Assembly (NCBI RefSeq): GCF_000406965.1
Contig: NZ_KE136362.1
Location: 338,343-402,342 of the forward strand
Source of the DNA: Enterococcus avium ATCC 14025
GTDB taxonomy: Bacteria > Bacillota > Bacilli > Lactobacillales > Enterococcaceae
DNA length: 64,000 bases
Direction: 5' to 3'
Positions 30,518 through 38,753 of this stretch are shown piece by piece (position 1 is the stretch's first letter; every line of letters begins with the position of its first letter). Position numbers and translations under genes: made by a program. The notes beneath the pieces were generated by a model, which saw nothing but the letters and a program-made list of their open reading frames with translations, did no database searches and was not told the DNA's origin.

Positions 30518-31000
30518 TTGTTAAGGTTCACAATAAAAACAGAATCAATTGAAATTGTAAGGGATACAGCTATTGAGCGAAGGAATTTATCTAAAGCTCA
30601 GCGAGTAGATATTGTTTTAAGAAGTGATGATTTGATTGGCAAAATTCGCAATCAAGCGAAAGAAAATCAAGGTACACGCAATGATTTAACTTCTAGGTCC
30701 TTGGACCCAAAAGTTAAACAATATAGCACTAGAAAAAAATTAGCTGATATTGCAGGGATAAGTGAGTCCACTATGAAACGAGTTATGAGAGCTAAAAAAG
30801 AAGATGAAGAACTTTATAAGAAAGTCGTATCTGGAGAGGTTAGTCCAAAAAAGTCCCAAAAAATTTGCGGTCAGCATCTGCAGGTCCGCACGATAAAAGT
30901 GGCCTGTAAACAAAAGTTTAGACGACATTGCTTTCTCCGTCGGGATCTGTTGAGCCCATCGGAGAAAGCAATAGAAATACGACCAGTTAGTTGCCTATAA
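30518..31000 (+). pseudogene. Remnant of a ParB-like/HTH protein
   Basis: An open frame without a credible start. Residues from SKAQRVDIVLRSDDLIGKIR to TRKKLADIAGISESTMKRVMRAKKEDEELYKKVVSGEVSPKK resemble the C-terminal half of ParB-domain-containing phage and plasmid proteins. The N-terminal half is missing, and the frame after SPKK (about 30855) loses similarity. The 5' junction at 30486 repeats sequence found at 30111 (TTTCAATCTGGTATGA), which points to a recombination scar. Confidence 0.6.
30927..30972. repeat. Perfect 13-bp hairpin
   Basis: ATTGCTTTCTCCG (30927-30939) is exactly complementary to 30960-30972, with GGG/CCC inside the loop. No T-run follows, so it is not a standard terminator. 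Confidence 0.6.
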
Positions 31001-31016
31001 ATCGCAGGTTAGAGAC

Positions 31017-31079
31017 ATGCCCCAGCTTATAGATCAAATTGAATCGGCTGATTTAGAGGGATGGCGCACATCGCTGTAA
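31017..31079 (+). pseudogene. Duplicated 3' remnant of the winged-helix gene
   Basis: MPQLIDQIESADLEGWRTSL-stop parallels the end of the 106-aa protein (ETIRNIEQADLESWKKLLA). It is probably the last codons of a second, otherwise deleted copy. Confidence 0.5.
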
Positions 31080-31193
31080 GAGAATAACTAGCAAAAAAGT
31101 ACGATAAGTATTGGTTTCTCTAATGATTTAGGCAAATTCTGCATCTATGGTAGCAAGTGCAACAATGAGATTGGTAAAAAAGTGGTGAATATT

Positions 31194-31817
31194 ATGTCGA
31201 ATGTTCGAACAGCAGAAAACTATTTTAGCATTGGTATCAAGCAGTTTAAAGAATTACTGAAGATCGATAAAACGGTGAGATTTCCATACACTTTTACTAG
31301 GAGCCGAACGCGTGGCGGAGAGAAAGAAATACTCCATCAAGAAGAAGTCGAAGTAATACTTAACGGGGAAACGAACTACATGTTTTTAGGCGGCCGTAGA
31401 ATTCTTATAGAGACGACTCCTTGCAACTATGGTAATAAGCGCTACTGGTTTGGTTGTCCGATTTGTGAAGGGCGAACCACTAAGTTATTTCTTCATGGTG
31501 GAGCTTATGCAATTTGGAAATGCCGAAAATGTGCAAATTTGGTTTATCGTAGCCAGCAAGAAACAAAAGGCGATTTTTGGACGTGGTATGACAAAGCTCA
31601 AGCGATCGCTCGGGAATTGGATTCGGATTATTGGGAGGATGGATTTTCTTATTTGTGTTCATCTCCGCATATCTTATTCCCTAATAAGCCTAAGAATATG
31701 CATTGGAGTGTCTATGAAAAGAAGCGAAAGAAATTTTTAGAGTACGTAGCCCGAGGAAATAAAATCAATGCGGCGCAACTTGGGGCGATAGTCAATAAAC
31801 ATCGAATAAAGGAGTAG
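31194..31817 (+). CDS. Zinc-ribbon protein, copy A
   Basis: 207 aa. CPIC (Cys 88 and 91) and CRKC (Cys 110 and 113) form a four-cysteine zinc ribbon, followed by LVYRSQQETKGDFWTWYDKAQAIARELDSDYW. A paralogue lies 218 bp downstream. Function unknown; single-strand DNA or RNA binding would fit a ribbon. A GTG start at 31182 is possible; neither start has a strong ribosome site. The frame stays open upstream to a stop before 31100, encoding a stretch with SNDLGK similar to the end of the broken gene at 31824-32029. Confidence 0.72.
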   Translation: MSNVRTAENYFSIGIKQFKELLKIDKTVRFPYTFTRSRTRGGEKEILHQEEVEVILNGETNYMFLGGRRILIETTPCNYGNKRYWFGCPICEGRTTKLFLHGGAYAIWKCRKCANLVYRSQQETKGDFWTWYDKAQAIARELDSDYWEDGFSYLCSSPHILFPNKPKNMHWSVYEKKRKKFLEYVARGNKINAAQLGAIVNKHRIKE

Positions 31818-31823
31818 ATGAAA

Positions 31824-32029
31824 ATGGATAAAGTATACATCGATAATACCCAGTATAAAGAAGCGATAGAATTCCAAGTTATGGTAAAGTGAAACTGATC
31901 GTAAAAAAGGTTGCAACGGAGCACACAAAAAAAGTGTACAGGATTACTGGTGCAATAAGTATTAGTCCGTGTAACGCAGAACGCAACGTGCAGTTTTTCT
32001 CTAGGGATTTAGGCAGAAAATCGGAGTGA
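31824..32029 (+). pseudogene. Small gene broken by a frameshift
   Basis: Starts MDKVYIDNTQYKEAI with GGAG 9 nt upstream. Around 31870-31880 the sensible frame changes and continues as YGKVKLIVKKVATEHTKKVYRITGAISIS... to FFSRDLGRKSE-stop at 32029. Joined, it would be about 68 residues. A sequencing error is the alternative to true inactivation. Confidence 0.5.
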
Positions 32030-32035
32030 GTAGAA

Positions 32036-32566
32036 ATGAATGAACGAACTATCACGCAATACCCAAAATTGAATATAAAAGAAGCCACTAAAGTAGGGGA
32101 ACTGCTAGAATCCGACGTGTTCCTTTTCGGAAAAATGTTCACTATCGAATATGTGGCAAGCAATCTAGGCATAGGTGTTGTTCCGTTCTTTGTCTGTCCG
32201 GAGTGTCAGCAGCGGCGTAGAGACTTATACAAGGTGCGTAAAGAATGGAAGTGCTGTAAATGCCACGATCTAGTTTATCGGAGTCAGCAACGTTCTAAAA
32301 ACGATGGGTGGTATTGGTTCAATCGTGCCATTGATCAAGCAAGAAAGATCGATGAAGATTTCCGATTTAACAGTTTCAGCGAGCTATTAAACCATCCGCT
32401 CATGTTCCCGATGTTCAAGCCTAAGTATATGAAGCAGTCAAAATACGACAATATCCGATTTTGGTATGACATGTACATGTTTCGTAGTATGAAAATTATG
32501 GCGGAAGATATGCGCAAAGGATTGGCAAGGATGAGGAGAGGAATTGGTATACAAGATAAGGACTAA
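32036..32566 (+). CDS. Zinc-ribbon protein, copy B
   Basis: 176 aa. CPEC (54 and 57) and CCKC (73 and 76) form a ribbon, then HDLVYRSQQRSKNDGWYWFNRAIDQARKIDEDF, clearly homologous to copy A but with a shorter N-terminus. GGAG is 9 nt before the ATG. The C-terminus is basic (MRKGLARMRRGIGIQDKD). The small gene before it resembles the stretch before copy A, so a two-gene module was duplicated. Confidence 0.75.
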   Translation: MNERTITQYPKLNIKEATKVGELLESDVFLFGKMFTIEYVASNLGIGVVPFFVCPECQQRRRDLYKVRKEWKCCKCHDLVYRSQQRSKNDGWYWFNRAIDQARKIDEDFRFNSFSELLNHPLMFPMFKPKYMKQSKYDNIRFWYDMYMFRSMKIMAEDMRKGLARMRRGIGIQDKD

Positions 32567-32895
32567 AGGGATTAGATTTACAGTAATTTAACTGTTTGTT
32601 GATATTCAAATTTTAATGGTGTTGTAATCGTTTTATCTAAAAGGTATAATTCCGTTGGTATGATCTTTTTGGTATGATCTTTTTGGTATGGGCGTTTGGA
32701 GGCGAGACTATGAACAAATTTCTGACATGATGTTGAGTAAAATCTATTCTTAGAGTTGCTAAGACCAAGTTTCGTTGTTTTATGAAACCAATAGTGAAGT
32801 ATCTCACTATTAGACTAGTGAGAAAAGACGAGAGAGTACCATTAGTAAACTACCTTTTTAGACATACTGTGCGTTCAAACTACTAAATAAAAAGT
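32567..32895 (+). promoter_or_regulatory. Promoter and long structured leader of the amino-acid transporter
   Basis: TTGTAA (32622-32627), 17 nt, TATAAT (32645-32650) is a good promoter. The leader, about 240 nt, starts with 2.5 copies of TTGGTATGATCTTT (32655-32690). It later has the hairpin AATAGTGA/TCACTATT (32790-32811), whose right arm can pair instead with a following AGTGAG. No T-box, no terminator T-run and no long gene are visible. Confidence 0.6.
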
Positions 32896-33573
32896 ATGGT
32901 AAATAATATGCAAAATATTGATTGGACATTTTTTTTGAAAACAATCCCGATAGCTTTTTCGGGTATTTATGTAACACTTTATGTATCAATAGTAGCTTTT
33001 TTGATAACGGTTGTTTTTTCAACTATTATATCTTTGATTCGTTTTTTCGATGTACCTATACTGAGCAAAATCTTAGGTGTTTTTATTTCATTTTTCAGAG
33101 CTACTCCTTTTATTGCGCAACTTTTCTTTTTATATTTTGGGTTGAGACAAATAATACCAATCTTTCAAGGACTATCGCCAACTTGGGTTTTGATAATGGC
33201 ATTGATGTTAAATACCACAGCTTTTATGGCTGAGAATTTTCGAGCTGCTATTGAGGCGGTAGATATAGGACAATTTGAGGCCTCATTTGCTATGGGATTG
33301 ACATATTTACAAACAATGAGAAGAATAATTTTGCCTCAGGCTTTTAAAATAGCTTTACCATCTATTGGGAATAACTTTGTGATGCTTTTTAAAGGAGCTT
33401 CTATGGGATTTACAATCGGTGTGATAGATATTTTATCCAAAGCGAAAGTTGAAGCTTCATTAACGGGAAATTGGTTTGAGGCCTATTTAGTAGCTATGCT
33501 AATCTACTGGGGAATCATATTAATTTTTGAGCAAATTCAAAAATTAATAGAGCGAAAGTTATCGAAAAGTTAA
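32896..33573 (+). CDS. Amino-acid ABC transporter permease
   Basis: 225 aa with five membrane helices and the polar-amino-acid EAA loop: AENFRAAIEAVDIGQFEASFAMGLTYLQTMRRIILPQA (about 115-152). Matches the His/Glu/Gln/cystine (HisMQ/TcyB-like) permease family; works as a homodimer with the ATPase and binding protein encoded next. No strong ribosome site precedes either ATG (32896 or 32908). AT-rich relative to the chromosomal genes, consistent with island cargo. Confidence 0.88.
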   Translation: MVNNMQNIDWTFFLKTIPIAFSGIYVTLYVSIVAFLITVVFSTIISLIRFFDVPILSKILGVFISFFRATPFIAQLFFLYFGLRQIIPIFQGLSPTWVLIMALMLNTTAFMAENFRAAIEAVDIGQFEASFAMGLTYLQTMRRIILPQAFKIALPSIGNNFVMLFKGASMGFTIGVIDILSKAKVEASLTGNWFEAYLVAMLIYWGIILIFEQIQKLIERKLSKS

Positions 33574-33584
33574 GGAGCACAACT

Positions 33585-34316
33585 ATGATTGAATTAAGAA
33601 ACCTTAGCAAAAAATTTGGCGAAAGAACTATTCTAAAGAATTTATCTATGAGAATTAATGAGGGTGAAACGATTTCTATTATAGGCCCCTCTGGTGCAGG
33701 TAAATCAACTTTTTTAAGGTGTATAAACCTGCTAGAGACACCCGATAGCCTTGAAATGGATATTGACAATTTATCAGTATCAGTTCCAGGCATCTCTAAG
33801 AAACAAACTTTAATGGTTCGCAGAAAAACTTCTATGGTTTTTCAACAATATAATCTATTCAAAAATAAGACAGCTATTGAAAATGTCATGGAGCCTTTAA
33901 TTACTGTAAAAAATCTACAAAAAGAAGTTGCATATGATATTTCTTTGAAGGCATTAAAAAGCGTGGGAATGCAAGAGAAAATTAATTCGTTTCCGAAGCA
34001 GTTGTCCGGGGGACAACAACAAAGAGTTGGAATAGCTCGAGCAGCAGCAATTGAACCTAAAATAATGCTGTTTGATGAACCTACATCCTCGCTAGATCCG
34101 GAATCAATTCAAGGAATATTAGAGCTGATTAAAGAACAGCGCGACAAAGGGTATACAATGTTGATTGTAACGCATGAAATGAATTTCGCGAGACAGGTAT
34201 CTGATAGAATATTTGTGATGGAAAATGGTTCGTTTATTGAATCTGGTAGCCCTGAAGAAATATTTAATAGATCAGATAATCCACGTATTAAAGAATTTTT
34301 AAAACAAGCAGATTAA
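33585..34316 (+). CDS. Amino-acid ABC transporter ATPase
   Basis: 243 aa. Walker A GPSGAGKST (about 34-42), Q-loop MVFQQYNLF, signature LSGGQQQRVGIARA, Walker B IMLFDEPTSSLDPE, switch His in VTHEMNFA. Belongs to the polar amino-acid uptake (GlnQ/TcyC-like) family. AAGGAG precedes the ATG. The gene follows the permease after 11 bp and precedes the binding protein after 13 bp. Confidence 0.92.
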   Translation: MIELRNLSKKFGERTILKNLSMRINEGETISIIGPSGAGKSTFLRCINLLETPDSLEMDIDNLSVSVPGISKKQTLMVRRKTSMVFQQYNLFKNKTAIENVMEPLITVKNLQKEVAYDISLKALKSVGMQEKINSFPKQLSGGQQQRVGIARAAAIEPKIMLFDEPTSSLDPESIQGILELIKEQRDKGYTMLIVTHEMNFARQVSDRIFVMENGSFIESGSPEEIFNRSDNPRIKEFLKQAD

Positions 34317-34329
34317 TGGGGGATTTAGA

Positions 34330-35175
34330 ATGAAAAATTATAAAAAAATAGTAACTACAATTATCGTAGCTTTTACAATAGTATTTGTATTATCAGGTTG
34401 CCAAAAAAAAGATTCGAAGGAGTCTGATTCAACTGAAAAAAAGGATCCGCAAACAATTAAAGTCGCTATAAACAATAACGTTCCTCCATTTTCATATATG
34501 AAAAATGATAAAGTTGTTGGAGCAGAAGTAGATATTTGGAATTACATTGGAAAGAAACTAGATAAGAATATTGAATTTGATCCCGCTGGATTTGATGTAT
34601 TGTTTGGTAAAATCGATAATAAGGAAGTAGATTTTTTATCTAGCTACTTGGCTATTAATCCAACAAGAAAGGAAAAGTATAATTTTACTGAACCTTATGC
34701 TCATGGTTTTATGAAATTACTTGTTTTGAATAAGACTAAAGATATTTCTGGTTTAGAAGATTGTGGTGGAAAAAAAGTTGCGGTTACTGCCACAAGTAAC
34801 GCTAGGGAGTTCTTAGAACGGTACATTGAGGAAAAGAAAATTAACATTGAACCAGTCATTTTTGAAGATAAAGACACCGCCGCTGCAGCACTAAATAATG
34901 GTGACGTAGTTGGGTTCTTTGAAGGAGCAGGAACCAATATAGCATTGATTCAAAATAAAGTAGTGGATGGAAAATTTGTAGGCAAATCTGAAGATATCAC
35001 TGATACAGCATTCTTATATAGAAAAGGTGACAAGGAGATGGATAAATTAGGAAAAGAAGTTTCTGATGTTATTATTGAAATGAAAAAAAATGGTGAATTG
35101 AGTAAAATTTATGAAAAGTGGGTAGGTGTAGATATTACTGATCCTTCAGCAGATATGAGTTATATTTCTAAATAA
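34330..35175 (+). CDS. Amino-acid-binding lipoprotein
   Basis: 281 aa. Lipoprotein signal: MKNYKKI, hydrophobic core, lipobox VLSGC with Cys near 24, then a Lys/Asp/Ser linker. The mature part is a family-3 solute-binding protein (KVAINNNVPPFSYMKNDKVVGAEVDIW; FDVLFGKIDNKEVDFLSSYLAINPTRKEKYNFTEPY). It delivers an amino acid to the adjacent permease; the ligand is unclear, with cystine or a polar residue possible. A terminator follows. Confidence 0.9.
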   Translation: MKNYKKIVTTIIVAFTIVFVLSGCQKKDSKESDSTEKKDPQTIKVAINNNVPPFSYMKNDKVVGAEVDIWNYIGKKLDKNIEFDPAGFDVLFGKIDNKEVDFLSSYLAINPTRKEKYNFTEPYAHGFMKLLVLNKTKDISGLEDCGGKKVAVTATSNAREFLERYIEEKKINIEPVIFEDKDTAAAALNNGDVVGFFEGAGTNIALIQNKVVDGKFVGKSEDITDTAFLYRKGDKEMDKLGKEVSDVIIEMKKNGELSKIYEKWVGVDITDPSADMSYISK

Positions 35176-35183
35176 ATTGCATT

Positions 35184-35212
35184 GGCGGCCAGAGATTTGG
35201 CTGCCTTTTTTT
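35184..35212 (+). terminator. Rho-independent terminator
   Basis: GGCGGCC (35184-35190) with GGCTGCC (35199-35205), one G-U pair, then T7. It ends the amino-acid transporter operon. Confidence 0.8.
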
Positions 35213-35231
35213 ATGAGAGGGAGTGATCGTA

Positions 35232-35588
35232 ATGCAACCAAGAGAGAAAAGAAGACGAGTTGATTATATGCTGCTTGCTTTAAGCACAAATGAGTACCGT
35301 CTGAACCGTTCTGCTGGGAAAATAGCACTAACGATCCCGAAGAAACGAGGCGCGCCGTACGGCAATAAGAACGCCATAGGGAACAAAGGTGGCGGAGCAC
35401 CCATAGGAAATATAAACACAGAAAAGCATGGATTTTATACCAATTTTGGTTATCGATTCCAAATGATGAAAATAGAAGAATCGCTTATGGAAAGTGGCCA
35501 GTATAATGTTGAACTTGTTCGGGATATTGCGGAGAAAGTAAAAAGCGGTGAGGTTCGAATAAAGTTTGATTTTAGCCCAGGGGGATAA
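35232..35588 (+). CDS. TerS-like protein (small terminase subunit N-terminal motif), short
   Basis: 118 aa. Residues about 38-67 contain the repeated GAPYGNKNAIGNKGGGAPIGN and then NTEKHGFYTNF, a pattern typical of the N-terminus of phage small terminase subunits. TerS selects DNA for packaging, and PICIs carry their own to redirect helper capsids. The protein is shorter than usual and ends DFSPGG, so it may be truncated or a specialised form. The ATG has GGGAG 9 nt upstream. Position near the right end matches SaPI terS. Confidence 0.6.
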   Translation: MQPREKRRRVDYMLLALSTNEYRLNRSAGKIALTIPKKRGAPYGNKNAIGNKGGGAPIGNINTEKHGFYTNFGYRFQMMKIEESLMESGQYNVELVRDIAEKVKSGEVRIKFDFSPGG

Positions 35589-36269
35589 TTCCCGGGGCGT
35601 GAATTATGATAAACGGACGTATTTAGTCATGTAAGCTAAAGCGTACAAATTATTTAGTTTTCTTTAGTTGTGTGGGCTGTTTAAATTGGCGCACAAGCTT
35701 ATGTATCAGCCGCCCTGAGTGATTTATAGCTTCGCAGACTAAAAGTAGTTGTTTTAAAACGACATCAGATTCGCTGTGATTCAAAACCGTAACAGATTTT
35801 TTGTTGTCACACAGAGTGATATCAGTTCGTTATGAATTAGAGCCAGATCGAATAGATAGCTACTGTAGTTCTAAAGTCACGTAACGCTACTTTAGAATAT
35901 CCGTCAAAAGGGTGTCAAAATAACTCGTAGTCGATCCGAACGGCCACTATTTTTGGTTATATCTCAGAAGGATAAAAATGTAAAACAGATGGGGCTAAAT
36001 CATTTTTTCCTGATCAATCAAATTGCCCCTAGAAGTGCGTAAAAAAGAACCTACTGTTTCCGCAGCAGACTCAAAGAATATAGTCGTTGAAAAGGTAGTT
36101 TATCATTTGGTTATATGGCTAGCAATACAAAAATACCCCCGAACTGCTGGGTTCGAAGGTAAGAAAGGAATTTCTAAGACAAGGTTAACATCATCCAGAT
36201 ACGCTTGCAACATAAAATAGAAAATACTCTGACAATTCAAACGGTATTTGGTGGTATTTAATAAAACTT
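35589..36269. other. Decayed intergenic region
   Basis: About 680 bp with no credible gene. It holds a perfect 9-bp hairpin (TTCTAAAGT 35869-35877 with 35889-35897) and two related stretches, 35761-35788 and 35818-35844. Short frames have no ribosome sites. Probably remnant satellite or phage DNA between terS and the brnQ cargo. Confidence 0.5.
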
Positions 36270-36298
36270 TTGTCAGTATTGATATACTTGTGTACAAT
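36270..36298 (+). promoter_or_regulatory. brnQ promoter
   Basis: TTGTCA (36270-36275), 17 nt, TACAAT (36293-36298), about 43 bp before the start codon. Confidence 0.72.
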
Positions 36299-36340
36299 TA
36301 GTTGGCATCATTATTCTTGTTCATAGTAAGGAGCTGCTAT

Positions 36341-37693
36341 ATGGGGAAAAAACTTTCAATAAAACAGTACATCTATATAGGATCAATGCTTTTTGGTCTT
36401 TTCTTTGGTGCGGGGAACTTGATTTTCCCTGTAAACATGGGGCAATTAGCAGGAAGTAATATAGTTTTAGCTAATCTAGGATTCTTGGTTACAGGCATTG
36501 GATTGCCATTTTTAGGTATAATAGCGATTGGTGTTTCTCAAAGTAAAGGTGTTTACGATTTAGCGTCAAAGATTGGCAGAAAATATGCCTTTATTTTTAC
36601 TTTCCTAATTTACTTGGTAATAGGCCCATTTTTTGCCCTGCCACGCTTGGCGACAACTTCTTTTGAGATTGGGATCGCGCCTTTTGTTTCAGGGAAGCAT
36701 CTAGTTTTTGCTTTAGCAATGTTCAGTGTGTTGTTTTTTGCAACGACATGGTTATTTTCGCGCAAACCTACAAAAATTTTAGATTATGTGGGGAAATTTT
36801 TAAATCCAATTTTCTTAATTTTATTAGGAGGGCTACTTTTTTTAGGATTTACGCAACCACTAGGGTCAATTCGAGCAGCACCAGTTCAACCGGTTTATCA
36901 AAACGCAACTTTTTTAAAAGGATTTACGGAAGGTTATAATACTTTAGACGCTTTGGCATCTTTAGCTTTCGGGATCATTATTGTTACTACGATTCGTTCT
37001 ATGGGAGTAACAAAACCTAATCAAATCGCTAGAGATACGATTAAGTCCGGGGCTATTAGTATTGTTTTGATGGGTATTATTTACACCTTGTTGTCCTATT
37101 TGGGAGCAATGAGTTTAGGCAAATTCGCCATTAGTGAAAACGGGGGAGTTGCATTGGCACAAATTGCGAATTATTATCTCGGGACTACAGGAAGCATATT
37201 ACTCGCAGTGATTGTTATTTTAGCCTGTCTAAAAACCTCTATTGGCTTAGTAACAGCCTTTTCTGAAGCTTTTGTTGAGCTATTCCCTAAGCGTAGCTAC
37301 CGTTTCTTTATCATTCTTTCTAGTGTGCTACCGTGTCTTTTTGCGAACATTGGTTTGACCAAAATAATTGAAATATCTTTGCCAGTACTGATGTTCATTT
37401 ATCCTTTGGCCATGACATTGATTTTATTGGCAATTATGAGTCCATTATTTAAACACAGAAAGCTTGTTTATCAAACAACCACGTCATTTACAGTTATTGC
37501 AGCTCTTTTTGATGCTTTAGCAGCAAGCCCATCATCACTTTTAACTATTCCTGCGATAGAGTCATGGCTAAGTTTTGTTGGTCAATACCTCCCATTTTTT
37601 AATATAGGTATGGGCTGGGTATTGCCAGCTTTAATCGGATTCTTGATAGGATTAATATATTCACGATTTAAGGAAAGAAGCCTAGTTAGCTAA
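36341..37693 (+). CDS. brnQ: Branched-chain amino-acid carrier (LIVCS family)
   Basis: 450 aa with about 12 membrane helices. The opening [31 protein letters not shown] is the LIVCS family signature. It imports Leu, Ile and Val with Na+ or H+. The ATG at 36341 has AAGGAG upstream; earlier in-frame codons are discarded. It lies inside the island, near attR, as a single gene with its own promoter, so it is cargo. A weak hairpin with a T-run (37703-37733) follows. Confidence 0.92.
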   Translation: MGKKLSIKQYIYIGSMLFGLFFGAGNLIFPVNMGQLAGSNIVLANLGFLVTGIGLPFLGIIAIGVSQSKGVYDLASKIGRKYAFIFTFLIYLVIGPFFALPRLATTSFEIGIAPFVSGKHLVFALAMFSVLFFATTWLFSRKPTKILDYVGKFLNPIFLILLGGLLFLGFTQPLGSIRAAPVQPVYQNATFLKGFTEGYNTLDALASLAFGIIIVTTIRSMGVTKPNQIARDTIKSGAISIVLMGIIYTLLSYLGAMSLGKFAISENGGVALAQIANYYLGTTGSILLAVIVILACLKTSIGLVTAFSEAFVELFPKRSYRFFIILSSVLPCLFANIGLTKIIEISLPVLMFIYPLAMTLILLAIMSPLFKHRKLVYQTTTSFTVIAALFDALAASPSSLLTIPAIESWLSFVGQYLPFFNIGMGWVLPALIGFLIGLIYSRFKERSLVS

Positions 37694-37702
37694 AATTATT
37701 AT

Positions 37703-37733
37703 CAAGTCCATCATTTGGATTGGCTTTTTTGGT
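37703..37733 (+). terminator. Probable terminator after brnQ
   Basis: AAGTCCA pairs imperfectly with TGGATTGGCTT before T6. It is weaker than the other terminators in the window. Confidence 0.5.
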
Positions 37734-37777
37734 ATACTAGTTTATGCTTGTAAAATGGATGACTAGGGGAGAATAAC

Positions 37778-38050
37778 ATGCGAGGAAAGCTTTCAAAAGA
37801 CCAGCGAGTTTATCAATATGAGTCGCCTTTTTTAATGCAAGGAGAAAACGGTTTGACTTTAAGTAAATTGAGGTCAATTTTTATAAGAAGTTTTTTGAAT
37901 AACCCACAAGCAAAGTATGTTTCAGAAAATTACGCACTTGAAAAAGAACAGCGTCAAATCCGTGTTTGGCGAAAAGATGGAAAGGTTCTTTCGGAAGATG
38001 AGATACTTAAATTAGACATTGTTGTTCCTCAAATCTTTGAGATGTACTAA
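37778..38050 (+). CDS. Unknown small protein
   Basis: 90 aa, soluble, basic N-terminal half (MRGKLSKDQRVYQYESPF). No family recognised. AGGGGAG lies before the ATG. It follows brnQ by 84 bp within the island. Confidence 0.6.
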   Translation: MRGKLSKDQRVYQYESPFLMQGENGLTLSKLRSIFIRSFLNNPQAKYVSENYALEKEQRQIRVWRKDGKVLSEDEILKLDIVVPQIFEMY

Positions 38051-38108
38051 ACGATCAAATGATCTACTACTAGACAGGATTATTAATAGAGTATGAGGAG
38101 TTAACGCG

Positions 38109-38330
38109 ATGAATTCATTAATAAATAAATTTAGGCAGAAATATAAGGACAGTTACTTATTAAGAACTGTTTTACTCGTAACTTTAGTTGCAATATTTGT
38201 GTCGGGATATGATGCATTATTCAAAAATTTTAGCTTTAGCACTTTACGAGTATATGTTGTATTTGTCGCTATATTCATTTTCTTCTATGTAATGACAATA
38301 CGGTATAGAATCCGGTTGTTTTACCAATAG
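38109..38330 (+). CDS. Small membrane protein
   Basis: 73 aa with two membrane helices (about 20-37 and 48-64) and basic ends. TGAGGAG precedes the ATG. No family recognised; the neighbouring 45-residue gene is also a membrane peptide. Confidence 0.6.
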   Translation: MNSLINKFRQKYKDSYLLRTVLLVTLVAIFVSGYDALFKNFSFSTLRVYVVFVAIFIFFYVMTIRYRIRLFYQ

Positions 38331-38354
38331 ATTGAGGGATTTGCTCTTATTTTG

Positions 38355-38492
38355 ATGTATTTTATAGGATCAGGTTATCTTAATAAAAGTACCGTCGACT
38401 GGACAAGTTATGTGATTTATATTTTAACAAGTTTAGCACTTTCCTTTTTGCTGATGTTGATACCCTTGGCAATAAAACAAGACAACAAATAA
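38355..38492 (+). CDS. Small membrane peptide
   Basis: 45 aa: MYFIGSGYLNKSTVDW, then one long hydrophobic segment and the tail KQDNK. A GAGGG lies about 14 nt before the ATG, further than usual. Existence is moderately likely; function unknown. Confidence 0.45.
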   Translation: MYFIGSGYLNKSTVDWTSYVIYILTSLALSFLLMLIPLAIKQDNK

Positions 38493-38573
38493 TGATAGGT
38501 ATGATAAATAAAAAATATCTTGGCGTTGGTGGTCTGTGAAAAGGTCTGTGAGTGTAAGTGAAACTATGTATAG

Positions 38574-38586
38574 CGCCCCACGCTAG
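38574..38586 (-). repeat. 13-bp motif copy 3 (inverted)
   Basis: The minus strand reads CTAGCGTGGGGCG, identical to copy 2 at 25439. It lies about 40 bp from the right arm-type sites. Confidence 0.55.
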
Positions 38587-38627
38587 ATGAGAAATTTTTG
38601 ACTAAGAAAAAGTAATAATTGAATCAA

Positions 38628-38649
38628 TTTGACCCAGAATTGACCCAGA
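38628..38649 (+). repeat. Right integrase arm-type sites (candidate)
   Basis: TTTGACCCAGA (38628-38638) and ATTGACCCAGA (38639-38649), the same tandem pair and orientation as at 22051-22073. About 105 bp from the right core. Confidence 0.6.
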
Positions 38650-38753
38650 TTGATTTTATAATCTGTGAACGATAGTAAAAGCGTAATCAGCTAAATTTGT
38701 TGATTTAACAGCAAATTGTTACTCGTACAAATTTCAATAAAAGGACTTTGCTT

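Noticed and set aside
32850-32880. Possible T-box near the amino-acid importer
   Set aside because: The conserved T-box TGG-ACCGCG sequence and a terminator/antiterminator pair are absent.
35745-35765. GTTTTAAAAC-like palindrome reminiscent of a CRISPR repeat end
   Set aside because: Single copy without spacers or cas genes; no array in the window.
36130-36165. GGTTCGAAG resembling a tRNA T-loop in the island
   Set aside because: No acceptor, anticodon or D-arm pairing around it; integration is in rplT, not a tRNA gene.
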